Position numbers and translations under genes: made by a program
The notes under the pieces: generated by a model
The model's database searches: none
What the model was told of the DNA's origin: nothing
Seen by the model: only the letters and a program-made list of their open reading frames with translations
Shown here: in pieces, positions 1 to 5,187 of the stretch
Layout of the letters: every line of letters starts with the position of its first letter
Numbering within the stretch: position 1 is the first letter of the stretch
Assembly: GCA_964606975.1 (NCBI GenBank)
Contig: CAZSGY010000019.1
Location: 1-6,134, forward strand
Source of the DNA: UBA8517 sp964606975
Lineage (GTDB): Bacteria; Patescibacteriota; Microgenomatia; UBA8517
Direction of reading: 5' to 3'
Length of the DNA: 6,134 nucleotides

Positions 1-166
1 CAGGGGGGATTTTGGTATGAGCGGATCACAAAATATCATTCACGCCTCAGATTCACCGGAATCAGCCGAAAAAGAATTGGGTTTAATCTTTAACGCAGAC
101 GAAATATTTGAGTACGACAGCGCAACAGATCTTCTAATTTACTCCAAAGAGGAAGTGGACAAATAA
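1..166 (+). CDS. ndk: Nucleoside diphosphate kinase, C-terminal part (5' end outside window)
   Basis: The last 54 codons of a gene that enters from the left, read from base 2 and ending at TAA 164-166. The translation starts RGDFG and continues NIIHASDSPESAEKE, the hallmark C-terminal block of nucleoside diphosphate kinases. The His in NIIHASDS is the family's phosphohistidine, which carries phosphate from ATP to other (d)NDPs in the cytoplasm. About 40 residues follow this His. That is longer than the short E. coli-type tail and closer to the archaeal/eukaryotic type (FNADEIFEYDSATDLLIY). The gene is convergent with the tRNA-Pro gene, with only 5 bp between them and no terminator-like hairpin. 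The N-terminal part cannot be judged. Confidence 0.93.
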   Translation, partial: RGDFGMSGSQNIIHASDSPESAEKELGLIFNADEIFEYDSATDLLIYSKEEVDK

Positions 167-171
167 TTTTG

Positions 172-243
172 TCGGGGTGCTGGGAATTGAACCCAGTGTC
201 TTTACGTCCCGAACGTAACGTGATACCGATTCACTACACCCCG
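172..243 (-). tRNA. tRNA-Pro(CGG)
   Basis: Read on the minus strand, the 72 nt fold into a full cloverleaf. The acceptor is CGGGGTG/CACCCCG, the D stem GTGA/TCAC with GG in the loop, the anticodon stem TTACG/CGTAA with loop TTCGGGA, and the T arm CTGGG/CCCAG with loop TTCAATT. The anticodon CGG decodes CCG. The C1-G72 pair with A73 is the usual bacterial tRNA-Pro identity set. The bases after A73 are CAA, so CCA is not encoded and must be added after transcription. The gene is convergent with ndk. A good -10 element lies about 55 bp upstream. Confidence 0.96.
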
Positions 244-288
244 AAATACGAAGTATGAGGGAGGCCAAGCTCCGCTTACACCCCGAAA
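235..288 (-). repeat. 12-bp direct repeat copying the tRNA-Pro 5' end into its leader
   Basis: The plus-strand 12-mer TACACCCCGAAA occurs at 235-246 and again at 277-288, 42 bp apart. On the minus strand it reads TTTCGGGGTGTA. The downstream copy is the first nine bases of tRNA-Pro plus three bases of leader. After the upstream copy the sequence continues AGCGGAGCTTGG, which resembles a tRNA-Pro D arm before similarity stops. It may be the remnant of a tandem tRNA gene or of a recombination at the tRNA end. No complete second cloverleaf can be drawn. Confidence 0.6.
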
Positions 289-298
289 GTACTCCAAC

Positions 299-304
299 AT
301 TATA
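299..304 (-). promoter_or_regulatory. Extended -10 element for tRNA-Pro
   Basis: On the minus strand the sequence reads TGG-TATAAT, a perfect -10 hexamer with an extended-10 TG. Transcription would start near 292, giving a leader of about 50 nt before the tRNA 5' end. No convincing -35 hexamer sits at 16-18 bp spacing, which is common for extended -10 promoters. The predicted leader contains the duplicated tRNA 5' segment. Confidence 0.55.
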
Positions 305-337
305 CCAGATATAACTGGAACCAATATCTTGTACTAG

Positions 338-366
338 TTGACACTCTAAGTATATCAAACTATTAT
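338..366 (+). promoter_or_regulatory. Near-consensus sigma70 promoter giving a leaderless mRNA
   Basis: TTGACA at 338-343 is a perfect -35. A 17-bp spacer leads to TATTAT at 361-366, a five-of-six match to the -10. The ATG at 374 begins after 7 more bases, exactly where transcription should start, so the transcript of the HTH gene should begin at or next to its start codon. There is no room for a Shine-Dalgarno site. This is the best matched promoter in the window. Confidence 0.7.
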
Positions 367-375
367 TTATTTGAT
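354..375. promoter_or_regulatory. Inverted repeat around the -10 of the HTH gene, possible operator
   Basis: ATCAAA (354-359) and TTTGAT (370-375) form a perfect 6-bp inverted repeat separated by 10 bp. The half-site centres are 16 bp apart. The -10 box lies wholly between the arms, and the right arm runs into the start codon. A dimer bound here would block the promoter. Autoregulation by the HTH protein encoded just downstream is an inference from position only. The arms are short and AT-rich, so chance is possible. Confidence 0.3.
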
Positions 376-1000
376 GGCTAGACAAATTTCTTCACAAATT
401 GTCAAAGAAGTACAATTGTTAAGATCCAAAGGATGGACAATACCCGAATTATCTAAGAAGTTCAGTATTGGTCGCGCAACGGCAAGTAGATACTCTCGGG
501 GTATAAAAATACTTCCTGAGTTTAAAAGTTTGTGGCTTTCAAAAAGAAAGGGAAGTATTAGGCGCAAGGAAGAGGCAAAGAAAATTGCTACGAAAAAGGC
601 TGAGACAGCACTCATGGGTAATTTGTCAAATAAAGAAAGGCTTCTTATTTTGTCGTCGCTCTATTGGGCAGAGGGTGCCAAAATAGATTCGAATCTGACC
701 AATACAGACCCCGATCTTGTGGGTGTTTTTGTTAAAGGTGTTTGTAATGTGATAGGCATTCCAAAGAATCGGCTCAGGCTAAATATAAGAATTTATGAAG
801 ACATGGATGAACAAAAATGTATCAACTATTGGCTAGCAGTAACCGGTCTTGGTAGAAATAATTTAAGTTCAGTAAATGTGCTTTCAGGCAAGAAAAAGGG
901 GAAATTAGAATATGGTATGTGTAGAGTCAGAGTCACCAAGGGTGGTGATGTGTTAAAATATCTGGTTGCAGTTAGGTCAAAGATAATTGAGTTTTTCTAG
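374..1000 (+). CDS. HTH DNA-binding protein with LAGLIDADG-like motif
   Basis: A 208-residue basic protein of unknown exact function. Residues about 8-45 form a helix-turn-helix of the resolvase/MerR-like type (IPELSKKFSIGRATASRYSRG). Residues about 50-80 are a lysine/arginine-rich linker. Residues 94-103 contain LSSLYWAEGAK, which resembles the first helix of LAGLIDADG folds with a conserved acidic residue (E100). NTDPDLVGVF and a short region around NYWLAVTGL follow. This suggests a single LAGLIDADG-like domain fused to an HTH, as in WhiA or homing-endonuclease relatives. Whether it cuts DNA or only binds it cannot be told. ATG 374 is preferred over an in-frame TTG at 371 because it lies 7 bases after the -10 of a strong promoter, implying leaderless translation. 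The gene sits between tRNA-Pro and tRNA-Arg, and tRNA-Arg starts 10 bp after its stop, so the two may share a transcript. Confidence 0.8.
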   Translation: MARQISSQIVKEVQLLRSKGWTIPELSKKFSIGRATASRYSRGIKILPEFKSLWLSKRKGSIRRKEEAKKIATKKAETALMGNLSNKERLLILSSLYWAEGAKIDSNLTNTDPDLVGVFVKGVCNVIGIPKNRLRLNIRIYEDMDEQKCINYWLAVTGLGRNNLSSVNVLSGKKKGKLEYGMCRVRVTKGGDVLKYLVAVRSKIIEFF

Positions 1001-1010
1001 GATTTCATAC

Positions 1011-1085
1011 GTCCTCATAGTTCAACGGATAGAACGGAGGTTTCCTAAACCTTAAATCCAGGTTCGATTCCTGGTGGGGACACCA
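1011..1085 (+). tRNA. tRNA-Arg(CCT)
   Basis: A complete cloverleaf: acceptor GTCCTCA/TGGGGAC with one T-G pair, D stem GTTC/GAAC, anticodon stem GAGGT/ACCTT with loop TTCCTAA, and T arm CCAGG/CCTGG with loop TTCGATT. The anticodon CCT decodes AGG. The discriminator is A at 1082, and CCA is encoded at 1083-1085, unlike the tRNA-Pro in this window. The tRNA starts 10 bp after the HTH gene, so it is either co-transcribed or driven from inside that gene. A GATAAT hexamer at 982-987 lacks a good -35. The 3' end is 7 bp from the stop of the convergent PEGA gene, with no terminator visible. Confidence 0.96.
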
Positions 1086-1092
1086 CGAGAGA

Positions 1093-2295
1093 CTATTTGA
1101 CCGTCAAAGTGTATAAATTGGGCACGGAGTCTACGGATCCCAGATTGGTAAGAATAAGAAGTTTGGTTGTGTTAGAGAAAGGAAATACGGACGGTTTAAT
1201 ATAGGAACCTGAGTAGACAACCTGTCTATTGGTGCCGTCATAATCCATAATAATAGCCTGGTTATCACCGGCCCAAAGGAGGTGACGCCCGGAAGACATC
1301 CATCTTAAAGCCGGAACTTCAGGATTGTCATTGTTATCAATGGTTACAGGTTCAGTACTGATCAGGAAATTCCGATCTTCTTTGATATCATAAACGTAGG
1401 TAGCACCTGCCTCAATGTTTCTATGTTGCACCTGAGTTGATGCGCCGGGAAGCTGCTTTATCAAGTTCTCAGGAAGCGTAGCAGACTCACTCGCAGTATA
1501 AGCAATCATATTATCGTCCGGAGAGAAGATGAATGCGGATGTTTTCCTGGCGAGAACATCAGTAAGCGCCGGAGGCAAGTTCCTAATCATTGCTTGATTG
1601 GCCATGTCCTTAGCCTCTTTCCATTCGGCCAAAACATCATCCTTGGTTGCGGCTACATTTACCATCTGATTTTGAGAAGTAAATGATCCGGTATCTATCA
1701 GAAATACAGCGTTTGACATAGTTAACAATAACTGCCTCGTATCCGGAGAAAAAACGTAAGTAGCGTCACTCATATCTCCATCAGCAATCCTCTTTGGTTC
1801 AGTGTTAAATCCTAAAGGCAAACTAAAGGTGTCCAAAATCCAAAGTCCGACTTTGTCATTGTCTAATTTTTTTGATGGCAGAACGCTGTAAACGATTTTA
1901 CTACCATCTTCCGACATGACAACATTCGAGGCTCCTGAAAGGGTAGTCGGGTTTAGGGAAGGTGCGCTTTTGAAAAGTGAGACAGAAGCTTGAGTGACAA
2001 TCTCTTTCTCGATAGTAAGCCTTTTACTCCAGGTTAAAAATCCGTCCTTTTTGACCTCAACATCATAAGTACCGGGGGCAATTGAAAGATTAGCATTTGT
2101 GGCCGCGCGCAACTCACCGTTTATGTAAACTGAAGCACCGTCAGGTTCGGATTTGAGAACCAGTATTCCATTGGGTTGGAATTTAAGTGATTCCAGATCA
2201 AATCTGTAACCACGGGCATAATATGTGGCAAAAACTCCCAAAATACTGACGAGAATCAGTGTGAGAGTAAAAAAAATGATCCTGATTTTGGTCAT
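1093..2295 (-). CDS. Membrane-anchored PEGA-domain protein with beta-propeller-like repeats
   Basis: A 400-residue protein. Residues about 4-25 form one hydrophobic segment after a short basic N-terminus (MTKIR), acting as an uncleaved anchor or signal peptide, so the rest should face outside. Residues about 42-108 are a PEGA domain (LKSEPDGASVYINGE, then LSIAPGTYDVEVKKDGF), a surface-protein beta fold. From residue about 120 onward there are WD40/TolB-like strand repeats marked by SEDGSKIVYS, FSPDTRQLLL, FSPDDNMIAY and WMSSGRHLLW, probably an incomplete-looking propeller of about five blades. The role is unknown; a structural or ligand-binding envelope function is inferred. The ATG at 2295 has no Shine-Dalgarno sequence ahead of it. 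The gene diverges from mreB across 51 bp with overlapping promoters, which suggests joint expression. It ends TAG, 7 bp from tRNA-Arg. Confidence 0.85.
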   Translation of the reverse strand: MTKIRIIFFTLTLILVSILGVFATYYARGYRFDLESLKFQPNGILVLKSEPDGASVYINGELRAATNANLSIAPGTYDVEVKKDGFLTWSKRLTIEKEIVTQASVSLFKSAPSLNPTTLSGASNVVMSEDGSKIVYSVLPSKKLDNDKVGLWILDTFSLPLGFNTEPKRIADGDMSDATYVFSPDTRQLLLTMSNAVFLIDTGSFTSQNQMVNVAATKDDVLAEWKEAKDMANQAMIRNLPPALTDVLARKTSAFIFSPDDNMIAYTASESATLPENLIKQLPGASTQVQHRNIEAGATYVYDIKEDRNFLISTEPVTIDNNDNPEVPALRWMSSGRHLLWAGDNQAIIMDYDGTNRQVVYSGSYIKPSVFPFSNTTKLLILTNLGSVDSVPNLYTLTVK

Positions 2296-2311
2296 GAGTG
2301 TTAATCGGGCT

Positions 2312-2331
2312 ATGATATTATATTATATAAT
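2312..2331. promoter_or_regulatory. Symmetric divergent promoter for mreB and the PEGA gene
   Basis: The perfect palindrome ATTATATAAT at 2322-2331 carries TATAAT on the plus strand (2326-2331) and on the minus strand (2327-2322). A second minus-strand TATAAT lies at 2322-2317. The plus hexamer would start transcription near 2338, about 8-9 nt before the mreB ATG, leaving no room for a normal ribosome binding site. The minus hexamers would give a leader of roughly 15-20 nt for the PEGA gene, also without Shine-Dalgarno. No consensus -35 is apparent on either strand. The -10 matches are clear; the use of both directions is inferred. Confidence 0.5.
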
Positions 2332-2346
2332 CTAATCGTTTTATAT

Positions 2347-3354
2347 ATGCTCCGAAAAAATATTGCAATTGACTTGGGTACGGCCAACACACTGGTGTGG
2401 GTTGCCGGCGGCGGGTTGGTGGTAAATGAACCTACGGTTGTGGCTATTTCATCCGATGACAGTAAGGTGGTGGCTGTAGGCGAAGAAGCCAAAAAAATGC
2501 TGGGTAGGACCCCCGAAGCTCTAATTGCCAGCCGTCCTATGAGAGATGGGGTAATTGCCGATTACCAGGTGACGGAGGCCATGCTTAGGTATTTTATAGG
2601 CAAAGTTGTCGGCCGTTTTCAGTTTTTTAAACCCGATGTAATGGTTTGTGTTCCTGCCGGATGTACCCAGGTTGAACGTCGGGCAGCTCTTGATGCCACT
2701 CTTTCGGCCGGAGCAAGTCATGCCTATTTAATCGAAGAACCTTTGGCTGCGGCAATCGGAGCCCAAATACCGGTATCAGCCCCGTCCGGACACATGATTG
2801 TTGATATTGGCGGAGGTTCGACTGAAGCTGCAGTTATTTCGCTTGGAGGAGTTGTTACGCACAAATCTGCCCGTGTAGCCGGAAATAAAATTGACGAATC
2901 TCTCCAAAGCTACCTTAAAAAGAAGCACAATCTTATTATTGGTGACCAGACAGCGGAAGATATCAAGCTCAAAATCGGTTCAGCGGTACCCACAGCCAAG
3001 ACAGAGAAACTGGAGATTTCCGGCAGAGATTTGGTTTTTGGTCTCCCGAGAACTGTAGTTCTCACTTCAGATGAGGTCACTGAGGCTATAAGACCCGTTT
3101 TGATGCAAATAATCGGTGCCGTTAAGGGAGTTTTAGAGGATACGCCCCCTGAATTGGCCGCCGACATTATAGATAAAGGGATAATTATGAGCGGGGGCAC
3201 ATCTCTTCTTCGCGGATTTGATAAATTAATGACCGATGAAACCGGTGTTCCGGCGCACACTGCCGATGATCCGCTTTTGTGTGTTGTTAGGGGGACCGGG
3301 CTTGTCTTGGAAAATATTGAACTTTGGAAACGCAGCGTTACAACAAAAGGCTAA
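2347..3354 (+). CDS. mreB: Rod shape-determining protein MreB
   Basis: A 335-residue bacterial actin, close to the usual 330-350. MreB polymerises with ATP under the inner membrane and positions the wall-elongation machinery. The actin-fold ATPase motifs are all present: phosphate-1 loop IDLGTANTLVW at about 8-18, connect-1 LIEEPLAAAIGA at 128-139 with the catalytic-type glutamates, phosphate-2 VDIGGGSTEAAVIS at 152-165, and the adenosine motif IIMSGGTSLLRG at 279-290. There is no amphipathic N-terminal extension like that of Gram-negative MreB. ATG 2347 is chosen because the protein then begins MLRKNIAIDLGT as the family does. It has no Shine-Dalgarno, and the -10 is only 15 bp upstream. mreC, mreD, rodA and pbp2 do not follow it; instead there is a 426-bp AT-rich gap, so this is a separate mreB locus as far as the window shows. 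Confidence 0.96.
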   Translation: MLRKNIAIDLGTANTLVWVAGGGLVVNEPTVVAISSDDSKVVAVGEEAKKMLGRTPEALIASRPMRDGVIADYQVTEAMLRYFIGKVVGRFQFFKPDVMVCVPAGCTQVERRAALDATLSAGASHAYLIEEPLAAAIGAQIPVSAPSGHMIVDIGGGSTEAAVISLGGVVTHKSARVAGNKIDESLQSYLKKKHNLIIGDQTAEDIKLKIGSAVPTAKTEKLEISGRDLVFGLPRTVVLTSDEVTEAIRPVLMQIIGAVKGVLEDTPPELAADIIDKGIIMSGGTSLLRGFDKLMTDETGVPAHTADDPLLCVVRGTGLVLENIELWKRSVTTKG

Positions 3355-3780
3355 CAAATGTCAGCCGACAGACCGACAGTAATAAATGAGAATTAAGATA
3401 TAGGATATACGGTAATTTAAGGCAATTTGACGACTATAAGGTAAGTGCGTGGTCAATCTGAAGTATAAATTTCAAATATAATTTAAAACAATAAAATTAT
3501 ATAAATTTTTACTTATAATATGCACTTAACAATTTTAAATAAAATGTTTGCCGATTGAGGATAAGTTTTAAATATTAGCTATCAAAAATTGGATAAAAAA
3601 TATACACAAAACACCTATAAAATAATCATCAGAAATCATTTAGAAGGACCTGTAGTAATAAAGGAAATCGTGTAGGTAGGGGAGTATATCTTGAAATTGT
3701 TATAAGTTATAAATCGATGCGGAAAAACTGAGGCAAATATAAAATAGATATTGAGTTATAAGATATGGAGGTACAAATTG
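3355..3780. other. AT-rich intergenic region without recognisable gene
   Basis: These 426 bp between mreB and the glycosyltransferase gene hold no coding frame of useful length; the longest ATG frame I followed, at about 3521, encodes only about 12 residues. The stretch is visibly richer in A and T than its neighbours. It has a tandem CCGACAG pair at 3365-3379 (period 8) and several TTATAAG/GATAT words near 3700-3766. It also has an AT-only hairpin at 3493-3509. A TATAAA at 3738-3743 could be a -10 for the next gene, without a clear -35. Nothing matches a riboswitch or tRNA that I can name. It may be a long promoter/5' UTR region or a decayed gene. Confidence 0.6.
3767..3771 (+). promoter_or_regulatory. 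Shine-Dalgarno site of the glycosyltransferase gene
   Basis: GGAGG lies 9 bases before the ATG at 3781. It is the only strong Shine-Dalgarno sequence found before a gene in this window. It decides the start against an in-frame TTG at 3751 and a later ATG at 3835. Confidence 0.75.
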
Positions 3781-4578
3781 ATGAAAAGTAATTGTGAAAA
3801 GATTGCCAATTCTGGCCGAGAAATAGGCCAAATCATGGGAATTAAGATAAATAGCACCTCAACGGACCTAGTGCTAGCAAGGGTAAAAAAATTTATATCC
3901 GATAGTGTTAAATTTTACATAGTCACACCTAATCCCGAGCTCATTTTAGCCTCACAAACCGACGTGAGACTTAAAAAAGCTCTCAACGAAGCAGATATTG
4001 CCATCCCTGACGGAATAGGGCTAAAACTTGCGATCCCTTCCCTTAAAATAATCAAAGGACGGAAGTTATTTTCCGACTTAATAAAATTATCCGCCCAAAA
4101 CCATTGGAAAGTTTTTCTTTTGGGCGGTTTGGGCGACGAAGCCCGTCTGGCGGCCCAGAAATTGAAAAATTTACCGGAAATCGACAATCGGGAATTAAAA
4201 ATTGAATTTGATTCGGGTCCAAAATTCGATGATAACGCCGAACCGGTTTCGGAGGAAGACCGGAAGATTGAGGAGGACGTGATAGAAAAGATTAACAGGT
4301 TTGCTCCAAAACTGCTTTTTCTGGCTTTCGGTAACCCTAAACAGGAAATTTGGATTAATAACAATCTTCCCGGACTTAATATTGGTGGTGCTATGGCCGT
4401 AGGTGGGGCATTTCGCTATGCAGCCGGTCTTTCCAAGCTTCCTCCTGTTTGGATGGAGAAATTAGGGTTGGAATGGCTTTGGAGAGGTATAACCGAGCCA
4501 AAAAGGCTCGCAAGAATATTCAGAGCTGTGGTTATTTTTCCAGTCAGCTATTTTACTTATTCCTGTTCCAAACATTGA
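3781..4578 (+). CDS. WecG/TagA/CpsF-family (GT26) glycosyltransferase
   Basis: A 265-residue enzyme of the family that moves an N-acetylmannosamine-type sugar from UDP onto a polyprenyl-diphosphate-linked acceptor, at the cytoplasmic membrane face, during teichoic-acid or surface-polysaccharide synthesis. Family motifs appear in order: VTPNPELIL (about 48-56, including the Thr implicated in TagA), ADIAIPDGIG (about 71-80, with the catalytic Asp), VFLLGG (about 111-116), FGNPKQEIW (about 193-201) and AVGGAFRYAAG (about 206-216). The C-terminal membrane-binding appendage contains PPVWMEKLGLEWLWRGITEPKR. The exact sugar and acceptor are not predictable. About 18 residues precede the usual family start (MGIKIN). 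The start is set by GGAGG 9 bp upstream. The last 26 bp overlap the 3' end of the convergent sigma-factor gene. Confidence 0.92.
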   Translation: MKSNCEKIANSGREIGQIMGIKINSTSTDLVLARVKKFISDSVKFYIVTPNPELILASQTDVRLKKALNEADIAIPDGIGLKLAIPSLKIIKGRKLFSDLIKLSAQNHWKVFLLGGLGDEARLAAQKLKNLPEIDNRELKIEFDSGPKFDDNAEPVSEEDRKIEEDVIEKINRFAPKLLFLAFGNPKQEIWINNNLPGLNIGGAMAVGGAFRYAAGLSKLPPVWMEKLGLEWLWRGITEPKRLARIFRAVVIFPVSYFTYSCSKH

Positions 4579-5134
4579 CAAATTCCTCCTTAGCCCTATA
4601 AATTCTACCTTCAACTGCGCGTTCAGAAATGTTCATAATCCTGCCGATCTCTTCGTAGGATAAATTGTACCAATATTTGAACTGTAAAAGTTTCCTTTTC
4701 TCCGGTGACATTGAATCTAGACATTTGTTTACAGATTTTCTAAGTTCCTTTAAGGCCAGTGATTCTTCAGGGGATAGAGATTTAGGATCTGCCTCGGTTA
4801 AGGCTTCAATTATCGGTACTACGATTCTTGAGTTTTTATTAACCTGGTCTCGGTAGTAATCTGAGATTTTATTGAGTGCAATCCTGCAAAGCCAGGTAAA
4901 ATAACTGCTTTTGTGCTCAAAAGAGTTCCAGCCGCGCCAGGCGGCGACAAAAGTGTTCTCAACAACTTCTTCAGCCTCAGTTTCATTCACACCCATTCTT
5001 TTAATGACAAATTTTGTTACAGGGAGAAGTAATTCTTTGTAAATTGCCACAAACGATTTTGGAGCCGAGTTGTGCTTGAGCCGCGTAGTGTTACTGATAC
5101 GGTGATTAGAGTCAAACCGTGGGTTTTTGTGCAT
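4553..5134 (-). CDS. ECF-type sigma-70 factor
   Basis: A 193-residue two-domain sigma factor that would direct RNA polymerase to a dedicated promoter set. After a basic, poorly conserved N-terminus (1-27), region 2 spans about 28-97, with EEVVENTFVAAWRGW (core-polymerase binding) and YFTWLCRIALNKISDYYRD (-10 recognition). A linker follows, then region 4 at about 133-190 with SMSPEKRKLLQFKYW and the helix-turn-helix LSYEEIGRIMNISERAVEGR that reads the -35. Regions 1 and 3 are absent, which defines the ECF group. ATG 5134 is preferred over the in-frame TTG at 5140, because a TATAAT ends 11 bp upstream of it. No anti-sigma gene adjoins it on either side, so its control is unknown. It is divergent from the IPK gene and overlaps the glycosyltransferase tail to tail. 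Confidence 0.92.
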   Translation of the reverse strand: MHKNPRFDSNHRISNTTRLKHNSAPKSFVAIYKELLLPVTKFVIKRMGVNETEAEEVVENTFVAAWRGWNSFEHKSSYFTWLCRIALNKISDYYRDQVNKNSRIVVPIIEALTEADPKSLSPEESLALKELRKSVNKCLDSMSPEKRKLLQFKYWYNLSYEEIGRIMNISERAVEGRIYRAKEEFVNVWNRNK

Positions 5135-5145
5135 AGGCAAGTCTA

Positions 5146-5151
5146 ATTATA
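5146..5151 (-). promoter_or_regulatory. -10 element of the sigma-factor gene
   Basis: A perfect TATAAT on the minus strand (within GATATATAATTAG) ends 11 bp before the ATG at 5134. Transcription would start about 4-5 nt before the start codon, so the mRNA would be nearly leaderless. No consensus -35 lies at 16-18 bp; a TTTACA at 5177-5172 is about 20 bp away, which is too far. Confidence 0.4.
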
Positions 5152-5173
5152 TATCATCGCGTTTGAATTGATG

Positions 5174-5179
5174 TAAAAT
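5174..5179 (+). promoter_or_regulatory. Possible -10 element of the isopentenyl phosphate kinase gene
   Basis: TAAAAT, a five-of-six match to the -10 consensus, ends 8 bp before the ATG at 5188. This is the spacing expected for leaderless transcription. No good -35 is present and no Shine-Dalgarno precedes the start. The element is weak and could be chance in AT-rich DNA. Confidence 0.3.
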
Positions 5180-5187
5180 ACACTCGA

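Noticed and set aside
246..256. ATACGAAGTAT, resembling half of a loxP arm
   Set aside because: Only a short core matches, there is no second arm or 8-bp spacer, and a 4-bp stem with a 3-base loop explains it.
371..373. TTG as start of the HTH gene
   Set aside because: The next codon is ATG at 374, placed where the strong promoter should begin transcription.
2910..3260. Open minus-strand frame inside mreB
   Set aside because: It is antisense to conserved MreB motifs and has no domain or start signal.
3349..3366. Hairpin GGCTAAC/GTCAGCC over the mreB stop codon as a terminator
   Set aside because: The stem is short with an A-C mismatch, and no T-run follows.
3493..3509. AAAATT/AATTTT hairpin as a terminator
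   Set aside because: It is made only of A-T pairs in AT-rich DNA and lies about 140 bp past mreB; such a stem would be too weak.
3751..3753. TTG as start of the glycosyltransferase
   Set aside because: ATG 3781 has GGAGG at ideal spacing, and the ten extra residues do not resemble the family.
3915..4364. Open minus-strand frame of 149 codons inside the glycosyltransferase gene
   Set aside because: It is fully antisense to a well-supported gene, rich in serine and phenylalanine as antisense frames are, with no recognisable domain.
5138..5140. TTG as start of the sigma-factor gene
   Set aside because: ATG 5134 is two codons inside and is the better start codon; the difference is trivial.
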